A stretch of DNA of 61,524 nt from Gracilariopsis chorda (GCA_003194525.1 NBIV01000362.1:1-61524); one strand, 5' to 3'; numbered from the stretch's first letter, positions 45,295 to 57,100 are shown. The notes: generated by a model not told the origin, from the sequence alone. Numbers and translations are program-made.

Positions 45295-45318
45295 CCTCAC
45301 AAGAGGTATCGGGCAAAG

Positions 45319-45347
45319 GGACTCACGTAACTACCTTACGTGAGTCC
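45319..45347. repeat. Perfect 12-base inverted repeat just upstream of the copia LTR
   Basis: GGACTCACGTAA-CTACC-TTACGTGAGTCC is a perfect hairpin between the copia RNase H stop and the presumed 3' LTR. It may be an RNA 3'-end or packaging structure of element G, or a target-derived palindrome. Confidence 0.85.
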
Positions 45348-45367
45348 TAGACCTGTAGGTAATGGCA

Positions 45368-48300
45368 TCACGATTGCGTGTTCCTCATCACCCTTCCCAT
45401 GCCATTGTTACTCCTGATCAGTCCAAACTTTGTCGACAATCGACGAAAGCAGTCTACACTCAGCGCTTTGGTGAATATATCTGCAAGCATTGCGTCAGTG
45501 GTGCAATACTTCAAAATGGCCTCTCCTGATTCAATTTCCTGAACCACGAAATGATATTTGAGCTCAATGTGTTTTGCTCTTCGCGTTCCATGACTACAAT
45601 CCAGTACCCCTGTGTTGTCTTCATAAACAGTAGATGGAACTGCTGGGTCAAGCATACAAATTTCACGCAGCGAGTTACGCACCCATTTCACTTCCTTCAG
45701 ACATTCACATAGAGAGACGTACTCCGCTTTTGTCGTAGATGTGGCAATACAGCTCTGCTTCAGTGCGCGCCAGCCTACTGCATTGTCTAGGACAAAAAGA
45801 CAAAAGCCACTTGTAGACTTCCTGTCCAAGTCCTCCCCAGCCCAATCGGCATCTGCATAAGCCATCAAAACATTCTCCATTCCATGCGCTGGCCTTATGT
45901 ACCTAAGACATAAACTTCGAGTTCCGTTTAAGTACCTCAGAATCCTCTTGACTGCCTTCCAATGATATAATGTCGGCGTGGCCTGGGCGCGCGATAAGAT
46001 GTTCACGGCAGCACATATATCAGGTCTCGTGCGCTTGGAGAGGTAGAGCAAAGAGCCGATAGCTTCCTGATACAATGTTTTCGATGTCATCGGTTCTGCA
46101 TTCAGTGCATCGGATGGCTTGTAGCTTGTTGTCATCGGTGTGGGGACAGGGCTCGACTGTGACATATTAAACCTGTCCATTATTCTTTCAACCATTGGCT
46201 GCGGGTGCAGAATGAGTCCTCCTACTTCCCTCTGTATGTAGGCACCAGGAAAACTGTTCGAGCAAAGCACTTCTTTCATTTCGAACTCTTTACCCAGTAT
46301 CTTCTTAACATTCTTGATCAGGTTCGCACTATTGCCGACTAGCAGAAGGTCTTCCACGTAGAGGAGAAGCCACAAGGTGCTGCCATCCTTCTTAATGTAG
46401 AAAAAACAAGGGTCAGAAAGACATTGCTGAAATCCCAATGCCAGTAATCTCTGCGTGAACAACTGACTCCAGATCGAGTTGGACTGTTTGAGACCGTATA
46501 TAGATCGGTTTAGCTTGAGGACTTCGTGTTCTGCCAGGCCTATATCTAATCCAGATGGTGGAGCCATTTAGACTGGGTTTGTATCATCGATACGCCCATT
46601 CAGGAAAGCACAATTGACGTCCAGTTGGTGTATCTCAAAGTTGTACACACATGCTAGCGCAAGGGCGATTCGGACTGTGGAAACGTCAACGACGTGTGAG
46701 TATATGCTTTCCACATGGCCCTGTTGGCATCCCTTGGCAACTAGCCGTGCTTTGTACCTTGATACTGTACCACCATCGTTCAACTTTGTCGCAAAGACGA
46801 GTTTAGATGACAGGACTTGAGAATTCGGTGGCCTCTGTACCACATCTCATGTGTTCATAGACCTGAGGGATGCTAGTTCTTCCTTGATTGCCCCTTCCCA
46901 ATGTTCCCAGTCCCAGGATTTCCTGGCTTCATCGATGTCTGCAGGTAATCTTGTTGGTTTCTGAACTAGGCTGACATGGCTGCTGTGTTGCGTATCTGAA
47001 AAGCGTTTTGGAGGCTTTCTGCTTCGCTCGGGATAGCGTCTAATGGGATAGTGGGTAAAGAAGTCCTGCATGCTGTAGATAATTGAGCCAGCTTCTGCAT
47101 CTTCCACATTATCGGACTCGATGCCTTCATCTGAATTTGCTTCTGCGAGTAGTTCATCAGAGCCCGTTGGGTTTCCAACTGAACCCACACGATCAACGGC
47201 GGTCTCATTAGTGCCATTATGCTCACTATCTTGCGCATCAGTGAGCACCTGGTCTTCATCAAGGCCAAGTTCTGGTGCCGGGTTGCCTCCGACCTCATCC
47301 AGGGTATTCTCTCTTCCATTTTCTCTTCCCGAGGAAAATAAAAGCCTCCCAGGGAAGACGTCTTCATTGATGGTCACATGTCTGGCAAACGTCACTTCTC
47401 TCCGTTAAATTTCATACACTCGGTAGTTTAGATGTGGCAGGGACATGAGTAGAATCCCACGTCGTGCCTTCTTTTCCAGCTTCTTTCTCTTTGCAACATG
47501 TATCCAGACTTCACAGCCGAATGTCCTCAAGGACTCAAGGTTTGGGACGGTTCCTGTGAGGACTTGATGTGGTGTCATGCCATTTTTGGCGTCACAGCTG
47601 ATGGTGTTTATTATCCTTGTAGCAGTGACAACAGCTTCTGCCCAGAACCTACGCGGAAGTCCAGCGTGGCACAACATGGACCGTATCATTTCCATCACTG
47701 AACGATTGAACCGCTCAGCTACTCCGTTCTGTTGGGGAGTATACGGGGCACTTGCTTCCCAATCTATACCTTCAGTAGACAAGTACTTCCGGAGCGCAAT
47801 GTATTCTTTTGCATTGTCGGAGTAAACCAGTTTGATTTTATTCTCAGCCTGCCTTTCAAACTTTGCTTGGAAGCATCTGAACTGCTTTGTGAGTTCCAAT
47901 CGTCTACTTAGAAGTCTAATGTCCTTGTATCTTGATCCTTTGTCGATAAAAGAGACAAAGTTCTTCTTTCCTCCAATGCTCAGAGTACTGAAAGGACCAC
48001 AAATGTCTGAGAATATGACATCTCCGACATTACAAGAGTCATTGGCGCTTCGGCTCGGCAGAGTACGGCGGACCATTTTGCCTTCTAGACATGGCGTGCA
48101 GCGTAATCCAGACTCTGGACCCTTTGTTAGGTCTAGCCCAATTACCGCAGTACTGTTGGACATTTGCCTTATCCGACTTCTGCCAATGTGGCCAAGTCTC
48201 TCATGCCATAACTGGATACCCCTCGCATTCTGGGCTACTTACGCTCGTTCGCTGCTCAGGTGAGCATGGATTACATACATCTCTTCACAGGCTTCAGCTA

Positions 48301-48768
48301 GTACCCTCTTATTCCCCATCTCTATCGTGCATCCCGATGTATCAAATCGGATGCGGTGTCCTATTGCAGTTAGCTTTGAACACGAGATCAGGTTGCAGTC
48401 CAGTTCATCAGCGAACAGCACACCATCAAGTGTTAGATATGCAGTACGTCCTCGTGGTTGCATCACACTCAATACAACTCGTACTTCACTCTTAGCTTGT
48501 ACACGCCCTCCATCTCCAAGGGAAATGGTCCTAAGCTGTACTGGAGTAAACGATTGCGATAGAGCATGACTCCCAACCATATGTCACGTAGCGCCTGAAT
48601 CAATCAAGAAGCAATAAACTGGGTCACTAAGAGCGAGGAGAGCACGATGAACGCTTGTGCCACTACCACCTTCTATTTGATTTTGATTTCGTGAGCGGCA
48701 GTTGCGTTTGTAATGGCCCTTCTTTCTGCACAGGAAACAACGGCCCTTGACTTTTGCTTTCAGGGCAC
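45368..48768 (-). pseudogene. pol: Element G: 5'-truncated Ty1/copia gag-pol
   Basis: Reading leftward from 48768: a CX2CX4HX4C knuckle (CFLCRKKGHYKRNC), protease DSGAT followed by TGA (48584-48586), integrase with H, H, C, C (WHERLGH to CTPC) and D, D, E (FSDICGP, YSDNAKE, VAERFNR), then RT and RNase H (ADADWAG, AEYVSLCE, YEDNTG) ending at 45368. The order integrase before RT identifies copia. Damage: several stops (including one where relatives have tryptophan, and TAG before MAPPSG at 46568) and the RT motif YVED instead of YVDD (46349-46360). Everything upstream of the gag knuckle, including the 5' LTR, is missing at the junction with element E. Confidence 0.9.
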
Positions 48769-51700
48769 GGTAGGTTGTGCGCTCTTTCAAACAACGCCGG
48801 AGGGGGAAAGAAAGCCAATTGGATTCTGGTCCTGCTCTCTCAACGTACACGAGAGGAATTACTCCGTATCGGAGAAGGAATTTCTAGCCGTTGTGTGGGC
48901 CCTGTCGACCCTCCGCCCATATCTAATGGGAGTACATTTCACCGTTTACACGGACCACTTCTCCCTGAGGTGGTTAATGAACCTCTCGGATCCCTCCGGT
49001 CGCCTCATGCGATGGAGGCTCCGCTTAGCGGAATTTGACTTCGAAGTCAGCTACAAGAAGGGAGCGATGAACACGCAAGCCGACGCTCTGTCGCAGTTAC
49101 CCACTAATGGGGAAGCACTCCCGAATAAGGATGACAACGAGATCCCATGCTTCATCATGGACGCGCCGGAAGACCCGGAATGGCCCAGCGACTGGGAACA
49201 GGACGTCGAGTTCGACGAGCTACTCGCTTCAAGCGAGACACTCGAAACCCCGCTACCCGGAAGTTTCGTCCCCATCACGACGGAAGAAATGATCCGAGAA
49301 CAATTCGGGGACCTCTTCTGTATGAATATTCGTGCCCGCCTAAACGGAGGAGAGGACCTCCCATTTGGAGTGAATGATGTTGGTTACCTCGTAAGGAAGG
49401 TCGAACGCACCCCACAAGTGGTGGTTCTGTATTCCCTCCAATCGAGGATATTGCAGCTAACGCACTTCCAGAAGCTCGGTGGACACGCTGGTGGTAGGAA
49501 ATTGTATCTAAGCCCTGCGAAGGGACTTCTATTGGCCTGCCATGGCAGTAGATTGCTACGCAACTGTACGGTTTTGCACTGAATGCGCAAAGAACCGGGT
49601 AAAGCTCCGGAAAAACACCAAGAAGTTGGCACTATTCCCCGCTAGGGTGCCTCTCGAGTTTGTCGCTATCGACATTCTCGGCCCTTTAATCGCAACAAAG
49701 CGAGGGAACAAGTTCCTACTCGTAATAACGGACAGATTCTCGAAGCTCGTTCGGACAGTACCTCTTAGGAGGATAACCGCTTACACGGTCGCCAATGCGT
49801 TCGTGACGCATTGGGCCCTTGTCTACGGACCTCCATTGGAGCTACTCTCCGATAACGGGAAACAGTTTGCATCGCGATTCTTCCAGGACGTCTGCAGGAT
49901 ATTGGATGTGAAGAACCTCTTCACAACCACTTATCATCCCCAGTGTAATGGGCAGGTCGAGCGGTTTAACCGGACGATGCTAGCATCTCTCCGCTACTAT
50001 GCGGCTGACCACCCAAGGACTTGGGATCTCTACACCGATGCGACCACGTTCGCGTACAACACGCAGGTACACCGGACTACCGAGGTTTCTCCATTCGAGT
50101 TGGTTCTATCACGGAAACCACCGCCAGTGGCGCTGGAATGCCAGTCTACACTGGATACCTTCCCTTCCATGAAGGACTACCGCCAAAATTGGAAAACCTG
50201 GCTAACCCAGTTGGTACCCGCCGCGCAGAAGTCTATGGATCGAGCCCAAGCCGCCTTTAAGCGGAATTTTGATGCTCGCCTTCGAAAGGATACAACAGTA
50301 TTGCGGGCCGGTGACTACGTCTTCGTCAGGAAGGAATACTACAACCTCGAAAGGGAGAAGCACCACAAACTATCGCCAGTGGCGGACGGACCTTTTAAGG
50401 TTAACTCCGTTACTACAAGCACGGTCGTGGTGGAAATGGGCGACAAGCTCGAGCGGTTGTCGCGCGATCGCGTTGAACGTGCCCCTCCACCCCCGACCGA
50501 GGCTACACCAGCTACGCTGGACGCTACACCTGAAGGTGAATCTACGCCCGATACCTCGGTGATTTCACGGCCCGCCGTGTTTCCACACCCCGCCTGGGGT
50601 CTCCCAGACCCCCCGGCTATTGCGGCAACCCCGGCTACGCTGGAAACGAACGGCCCTCGAGGCCGCTCTCAGTCACCGTATAACGGAATCTACTACCGCA
50701 ATACGGTGACCTCTGGGAAACCCAGTAGCCCCATCGCTCCGTCTGAGGAGGGAGAGGGGGACCGCAAGATCACGGATACAACGCCGTCGCAACGGGAAGC
50801 AAGCCGTGGAACACGGATTGGGAACGCTGAAATGGCACCGCAGCCGCGGGAAGATAATCGCGCAACGCCCCCTCGCGGCAAGGCCGCGAAGCCACCGTCC
50901 ATGACGAAAGTCCCCGCAGTAGCGGCAAGCCCTGAAGAAGCACCGTCACTGGACGCGAAGGAAAGCGACGAGGAGATACCGGCGACGCCGGGAGAAACCA
51001 CTCGCAGCACTTCGCGGATAAGCCCTTCGAACGGGAATGACACTTCAGTGAAGGTACCCACCGCAAGAAGCGGAACGGGAAGCCCTGAAGAAGGGAAAGA
51101 AGTCTCGACACGGCCGCGTTCGCGGACGCGGAACCCGAGCGTCTCGGTAGACCCGGGAGTAATTACCGACGGCAAACCGGCGCAGCCGGATGACTTCACC
51201 GTTAAGCACGAAGCGCAAACCCCGATTCGGGATATTTTACCCAACCCCCTAGGGGTGTACTACCTGTACACGCCCCACACGGGATTGGCCCCGGAACGGA
51301 GATCGGTGAGCTTACCCTGGACCACGGGACGTTACGTAAGCTGGGCACGGCGCAGCCACGGAAAAACACCCTAATTAGGGAGGCGGATTACACCACACCT
51401 CGTGGCCACCACCCGTCACAGACGTTACGAGTGGCGCCACCGGGACCACTCACCCCACAACGTGGAAGCTCTCCTCAGGAGTACACTCAAATGCTACCGT
51501 CAGCACGGAGTCAACCTCGCCACCTCGCAGCGCGAGCGAACCACCAAGCTGGTGAACGAACAACTCCTCGCGGAGAAGGACCCGCTGAGTGGAAAAGCCA
51601 CCCGTACTCCCTATTGCGGGACGTTCTCCCTCACGAGGGCACGCACGCCCCGAGGGACGTTACTACGACCCGGCAGGGCCGGACAGTCTTCGTACAGGAG

Positions 51701-51889
51701 TACATCCTCGACCGAGTGATAACACACCGTTACAACGGAAAGGGTATATTGGAATACCGCTCCCGTTGGTACGGATACGACCCATCATGGGATACTTGGG
51801 AGCCCATCGAGCACCTCCCCCGTTCCAAGGTAATTCAGTATCACCGCAACGCGGGAACGGCCACGCCGGCAATGCTGTGTAACGCCTAA
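48769..51889 (+). pseudogene. pol: Element E pol remnant: RNase H, integrase, linker, chromodomain
   Basis: The RNase H part matches A closely. Integrase has GGHAGG (zinc histidine present), CTECAK and D, D, E (AIDILGP, SDNGKQF, QVERFNR). One shift near 49515 moves the frame to the one open from 49542 to 51374, and a second shift leads to 51431-51889. The chromodomain (about 51700-51850) has an intact aromatic cage pattern (RWYGYDPSWDTWEP) and ends HLPRSKVIQYHR. The C-terminal region would direct integration to modified histone tails, as in other chromoviruses. E is the best-preserved chromodomain here. Confidence 0.9.
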
Positions 51890-52325
51890 GTGGGTTAGCC
51901 CGTCTCGGACGGTATAGAAGCAGGGTTACCCAGTCATGCACACCGCCTACGGTGGAATCGCCGATATGATATCGGAAAACTACTAGTGTAGCCTCGAGCT
52001 ACACCATCTACATTCTTTTCGCTCTGAACCACACAAGTGGGTTTTCATCCAGCATGCTGGTTTGCGACCACGGTCGCCACCGTATGCACGGTTTTCCCCA
52101 TCAGTGATGGCGCACGTTTTCCGAAGTGCACCAACCCGTTGGAAATGAGCGAAGCGCTACCTGCTGGCAGGGTACCTCACCGTGAGAGGACGGAGACTAA
52201 CCGCGAAGCGGAAAGCGACCCCCTTCGGGGAAGGAGCTCCGACATGGAGAGGAAGCGCACACAATGGGACAACACCCCCATAGGGGCTCGTCTTTATTTT
52301 CGATCATGCTATCTATCAGTCTATC
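51890..52325 (+). other. Element E region packed with perfect short hairpins
   Basis: Between 52049 and 52286, outside pol, I find at least eleven perfect inverted repeats with stems of 4-6 bases and loops of 0-4: CCAGCATGCTGG (52049), GCGACC-AC-GGTCGC (52064), ACCGT-ATGC-ACGGT (52079), CCATCA-G-TGATGG (52098), AGCG-AAG-CGCT (52148), CCTGC-TG-GCAGG (52160), CTCAC-C-GTGAG (52176), CCGC-GAA-GCGG (52201), CCCC-TTC-GGGG (52220), GGAGCTCC (52233) and CCCC-ATA-GGGG (52276). No gene is evident. Confidence 0.8.
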
Positions 52326-52652
52326 TCAAGCCAGGGGACGCGCCTGACCAGGGATCATACCCGCGACAGGGCGGTTCGTGTGAGCCGGTAGCACCGGAGG
52401 CTCCTCCGAAGAGGACGAACGTTCACGCCGAGGAACCGGAGCAGACCGGAAGCCGGTGCGGAATCCCCGAGCAGGGTTGGAAGGTTGGTTAGGCGGAAGA
52501 TTGAACATGGGGGACGAAGTTGGAGAGTTGGGAGAAAGCTGAGGAATCGGGATATCAGAAGAAATCGAAGTCGAGGTGGGATGACGCTGGATTTCCAGAG
52601 AAGCAGCCGGTGAGCCGGAAGGCGACACGCTTTTATGTGGACTTTCCGCCAC
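52326..52652 (-). CDS. Element E antisense frame, 108 residues, shortened relative of the A antisense protein
   Basis: The minus-strand frame starts with ATG at 52652, 48 bases inside the 3' LTR, the same placement as A's antisense gene (36 bases). It is S/P-rich like the A N-terminus and shares GFRTGFRSAPVP against A's SGFRSVPLP. It ends after 108 residues, so the folded core seen in A is missing, apparently by deletion. It may be a degenerate copy or a minimal version. Confidence 0.5.
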   Translation of the reverse strand: MAESPHKSVSPSGSPAASLEIQRHPTSTSISSDIPIPQLSPNSPTSSPMFNLPPNQPSNPARGFRTGFRSAPVPRRERSSSSEEPPVLPAHTNRPVAGMIPGQARPLA

Positions 52653-52688
52653 CGCGGCTTAACTCTTCGAGGTCGCCTCGCTGACTAA

Positions 52689-52696
52689 GGAGGGAG
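52689..52696 (+). other. Polypurine tract of element E
   Basis: AGGAGGGAG (52688-52696) lies three bases before the LTR start, matching A. Confidence 0.8.
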
Positions 52697-52699
52697 CTA

Positions 52700-53525
52700 T
52701 GAAGAGCATGCCTCGTAAGAGGGACATCTGGGGACTTGTTAATTTTCCCGGTTGCACCGGCTTTCATACATGTTCATACATGGCAGGTGGCACTGCCGGC
52801 AAGCAGAAGTTGGCCCGGTACACCGGTGATACACGTGGAACACGGGCGTTGGCAAAGGTTGCGGGCAAGGATAGATAGTGAACGGGTGGTTGTTATATAT
52901 TTATTTAATTATCTATTAAATTAGTTATTACACTAGGGCAGCTACACTACTTAGTGCGCCGGCCTCGTGGCCGCCGCACCATTAAATCTGTTCTACTCCA
53001 AGAACTTGGCTCTGAGCTCATTCGCCTTCGGCGGTACTCGAATCCATTTAGGAGGGACATCTCGTTGCCTACGGTGTGCTCAACCCCCTTGCTCGCCAAG
53101 ATACCCCTCTTGAGGATTGTTCCCATTGTTGTGGTTTCGCCCGTGTATACGGTATATTTATCGGCAGTGCCGGGCCTCCCCCGAGCCACTCGCGTGACTC
53201 GTTGTCGTCCCTTTCCTTTGTCCCATTCCCCCATATTCCTTTATATTTCCCCTTTCCAATTTAGGATAGTTCCCGCTATCCGCGGCTCATACCGACATCT
53301 GTCGTGTGTGCGCCACTGTGTGGAGTCATCCCTCCTCACCGGAGTATTGCATTGTGTTACAGGTTTACCTATTCACGTTCCTGCGCTAGTCGCGAAGGTT
53401 GACCTCGGTTTACACCCGACTTCGTCGTGTCATCCCTGGAAGGGCTGTTTCGCTGTGCCACCCTCGTGAGAGGAAGATCCCGAACGTCTGCGGCGTGTTT
53501 TCCCATCACTGGGCATTGCACCACA
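52700..53525 (+). repeat. 3' LTR of element E
   Basis: It starts TGAAGAGCATG and ends GCATTGCACCACA, close to the ends of the A LTR. Its last hundred bases align well with A (for example CTCGTGAGAGGAAGAT followed by CCGAACGTC). An AT-rich block lies at about 52892-52935. No 5' partner is present, so age cannot be judged. Confidence 0.85.
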
Positions 53526-53529
53526 TCGG

Positions 53530-54150
53530 TTTATGACTTGAAGTAAATATTCTGTCTTCCAATCTGTGTTCTTGCTCTCTTGTTGCTTGTTTCATGCTTT
53601 CTAATAACTTGGGAGCTGCACCATTCGTTGAGATGCTAATATCGAGTCATAGTACTCTTTGTTTGTCACCATACGTTAAGTAGAATGGCGTAAAAAGTTG
53701 TAGTAGGGTGCTCTCTCTGAAGAGTTGTATGCAACTTCGAACTCTATGAGGTGCTCATCTCAAATAAATTGCTTGTAATTGACTTAGATTTTTATCATAT
53801 CTTCGTTTTTTTTATAAGCTCAGTTCGACCATCGTTTTATGGATAATGTGCTGTTGACGTCGTTATCTTAGTACAAATGAGGTCGAACAGTTCTTTCCAA
53901 AAGGTGTTCATAATAATCTTGTCCCTATCGGAGATAATAACACCGGAAAGGCTATGATGTCTATATATGTGTCTAAAATAGATTTCTGCAGTCTGAACTG
54001 CAGTAAAACCGATGTGGGTGGAAGAATTATCTTCAACTTGGAGAGGCGGTCTACTATTACGTACAATGCACTACTCTCATTTTTTTCGTTTTGAGGAGGG
54101 GTGTGATGAAATCTATTATAATTTTTGCCCACTTCCTTTTCGGCTGAGGC
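53530..54150 (-). pseudogene. pol: Element H integrase fragments
   Basis: Minus-strand pieces show VIVDRLSK, then SDRD (second D) followed by FWKELF, and DGRTE (E), in the order of an integrase core but interrupted by stops. Integrase would insert cDNA; this copy is dead. Confidence 0.7.
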
Positions 54151-54674
54151 TGTTGTAGTAGTTGGCCCTTGGGTTTTTTGCGGTTCATAATTTTGTTTGA
54201 TATTTCAGACATGAGTCGACGTATTTTTTAGTCGTTTGGCGTAACGATTTTCAGTGGTATAGCCTTCGAATGTTTTTATATGTCTTTTTGAACGAAATAT
54301 GTCCTGATACAGGATGATATTGGTGGTCTTGTAGTATTTTCAGTCGTATTTGGCGTTTTGGTGCGCAAAGTCATCTATCTTCATACAAGAATCCATTTAT
54401 TTGCGAAATAGGGGATGCAGAGACTTGCATGAGTTTTTGAACTCTTTGTCGTTTCGATATAATTTGATTAGTACGCGCGTATCATGTTGGATACTACACC
54501 AAGCTGATATATACCATTAACTTTGGACGTTCTGAAAACTGCTTCCTGGAGTAATGACCGGTTCATCACTTCAGCGTTTTCAGCATGTTTTAGGTATCTT
54601 GAAAAGGCATCTGCGAAAACATTGGCTTTTCATTTGATCAGCTAAAAATAGTCAAACTCTACGATTTTTTCCAG

Positions 54675-54728
54675 CCAACGTACCTATCTTTGAGATAGGT
54701 TCCAACGTACCTATCTTTGAGATAGGTT
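54675..54728. repeat. Tandem duplication of a 27-base unit inside H
   Basis: Two identical copies, 54675-54701 and 54702-54728, each beginning CCAACGTACC. Each contains the small palindrome-like ACCTATCTTTGAGATAGGT. A recent local slippage or repair duplication is likely. Confidence 0.9.
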
Positions 54729-55349
54729 CAGCTGAGATAAAAGGTACTTCAAACGGTATTGGTCGGTACATAATGTGAACGTTTGGCCATGAATATACAC
54801 TCTCTACACTGTTAGCGTGTCTATCACTCCCAAGAGTTCTGTAGCGTGGGTGTAATAACGTTGTTTTGCTGCGTTCAATATTTTTGACTAAAATGCTACA
54901 GGACCTTTAATATTATTTTCAACCTGTTCCACGACAGCTCCAAAGGCGTGTTGAGAAGCGTCAGTAGTAACGAAAAGTAGTAGTTTTGGGTCAAAGTGTC
55001 TGAGTACTGGGATTTTTGTCGCAGTTTTCTTCAGAGACTCAAAACTCTCAACTTGTCAAAACTTCAAGTTTTCCCCATAGTTCGGTCAAAGGTTTGGATA
55101 TTGCGTAAACGTTCACTATATACCTTTGGTAGTAGTTTACCAACTCCAAAAACTGCCTGGACGTCGATTTTGGGTTTTGCTGTGCTCCAATTTGAGATGG
55201 CATCAACTTTCTCTGGCTCGACGTATATACCTTATGCACTCACACTATATCGTAGGTACTCGAATTTAATTTCATGCTCCTAAACTTTGAAACCCTACCA
55301 TAAAAGTTATGCTCGTGCAGTTTGTCGAGTAAAGATCTAAGATGCTTGA

Positions 55350-55952
55350 GATGTTCCTCTTCTTTTGTACTATACATAAGTATTTTATATAGGTATACTA
55401 GAAGGAATGTATCTGAGTACTCTTGTAATAAGTTATGAAAGAGGTCTATGAAAAACGCTCGCGCATTGTTGAGACCGGAGAAAGTACAAGGAACTCAAAG
55501 TGACCATATCTTTTACGAAAGACTGTTCTAGGAACCGACTGCTCAGAAGGCCTTATTTGATGCTGAACTTAACGGATGTCTATTTTCGAGAATATGCCAG
55601 ATCCACTTAACTGATCGAATATGTCATCAATCCTCGGTATAGGATAGCTGTTCTCCACCATTAGTTTGTTCAAACCTCGGTAGTCTATGCATAGCCTTAA
55701 CGACCCATCTTTCTTCGCGACAAACAGTACGGGTGGACCCCAAGGACTTGAATTCGGTTAGATCAAAACCTGTTGATGTAGTTCATCGAGCTGCTCACGC
55801 AGTTCTGTAAGCTCTTTATCCGACATTCGATACACCCCTTTCTTTAGTGGTGTAGAATCGGGTATTAGATCGTTGTTAAAGTCTTCTTCTCGTTTCGAGG
55901 GTAGTCCTTTCTGGAGTTTATTGCGTAACACATCTTTGTAATCACTTGACAA
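55350..55952 (-). pseudogene. pol: Element H reverse transcriptase, inactive
   Basis: Landmarks in order are [40 protein letters not shown] and FSGLNNA. The active-site segment reads VYLYKILMYS where YLDD is expected (about 55380-55400), so both catalytic aspartates are gone. Stops lie near 55755 and 55570. Confidence 0.8.
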
Positions 55953-56156
55953 CGAGTTTAGGTTGGGGTCTTTATTTTTGTTTCTTCTGGTTTATTTCGT
56001 GATCGTACAAGACCGGCACATACTGGTACCTTTTTCCTGTATAAATTTCTTGATAGAATTGATTGTTGTCATATTGTTGTTTCTTTTCCATTCAGTGTGA
56101 ATGACAACTTGTTCATTTTTGAGGGGGAATGATATGACGTTTGTTAGATGGTTGAC

Positions 56157-56460
56157 CTAAGGGTTGTACTGGTGGAACCAGTTCTTTCCGAGGGTTGCGT
56201 CATATCCGTACAGTGGGCAGATTGCGAACCATCTTTTCTCTTTCAGTTGTCCTATTTCTAATGTGACACCTTTTTTGTCAGTGTCTTCTAGGACTGTAGT
56301 TGATCCACTCACCATTTCTGCTTGGTAGCTCGTTTTGACTGTTAGGATTCCCACGCGTTTAACGAGAGATTTAGAAACGTAGCTGATTTCGGATCCGTTA
56401 TCAAAAAACGCTTTGCATATTTATCCGTTTATGCGTAATTGCGCACGTAACAGTCCTGGG
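56157..56460 (-). pseudogene. pol: Element H protease
   Basis: FFDNGSEISYVS carries DNG in place of DTG/DSG, and LGKNWFHQYNP closes the domain. The frame is broken just before the DNG and after YNP (56157). Confidence 0.65.
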
Positions 56461-56580
56461 GCTGGGGTTTCAAAGGGTGACGCAAGATTTGACGTCAGAA
56501 GTCTGTATTTATTGTGATCTAATTTGGTACTCACATTCGGTTTTTCCGTGCGTTCTTCGACCTTAACATTAGTGGTGGAG

Positions 56581-56585
56581 ATCAT
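56581..56585. repeat. Target-site duplication of solo LTR I, left copy
   Basis: ATCAT before TGTAGTGC; the same five bases follow the LTR at 57031-57035. Confidence 0.85.
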
Positions 56586-57030
56586 TGTAGTGCAATGGAG
56601 CTATCCACTAATGGGTATGGTTGATAGAAAATTAGCAGTAGTAATAGGCACATGGTGCTCCCCAGGTGGGCCACGTGTAGAGCCTCTGCACGACCCGTGT
56701 GCATGCCCTGCAGGGTCCTCTGGTAGGTAGAACGATATTTATTTTTCGACAAGTGTGCTCTGCCGACGGAAGTGCACTTATGCACCTCCCGCCTGGTGGG
56801 GCCACCACCTTCGTAAACTCAAGCACCCACTAGAGTCTTGTGCCACTTTTTGGTTTCACTATTTTAGTCAATCCCTACAGGGTCAGCCTACGCCGCTACC
56901 GGTGATTCCGTGACTATCGCACGGCCCGTTGTTATCGTTTGTTGTGTGCCCCTTTGTCCCACTTGGGTGTTGCGTTGTATATTCCCTAATAGGAGGCACG
57001 ATACTTGTACCTCATTTTGAGTGCACTTCA
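56586..57030 (+). repeat. Solo LTR I (445 bases) related to the A/E LTR family
   Basis: The ends TGTAGTGCAAT and GTGCACTTCA mirror those of the A LTR. The AT-rich block (about 56733-56745) and CCACGTGTAGAG-like segment suggest + orientation. Flanking ATCAT copies show a real insertion, later reduced by recombination between its two LTRs. It lies between the gag and protease parts of H. Confidence 0.8.
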
Positions 57031-57035
57031 ATCAT
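57031..57035. repeat. Target-site duplication of solo LTR I, right copy
   Basis: ATCAT directly after the LTR end; matches 56581-56585. Confidence 0.85.
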
Positions 57036-57100
57036 GGTTCATTCTATGGGTACGTTGGTTTCGATTGGAACTGACGACATGTCGGTCAGTTTCTCTGGGC

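Larger units (their letters stand above)
48769..53525 (+). mobile_element. Element E: 5'-truncated chromodomain Ty3/gypsy retrotransposon
   Basis: E begins abruptly within RNase H (VGCALFQTTPEGER, aligned to A pol near 6256) and continues through integrase, linker, chromodomain, a hairpin-rich region, a short antisense frame, a purine tract and a 3' LTR. Gag, protease, RT and the 5' LTR are missing. The left neighbour G is truncated at the same base and points the other way. The right LTR end abuts integrase sequence of relic H. Confidence 0.9.
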
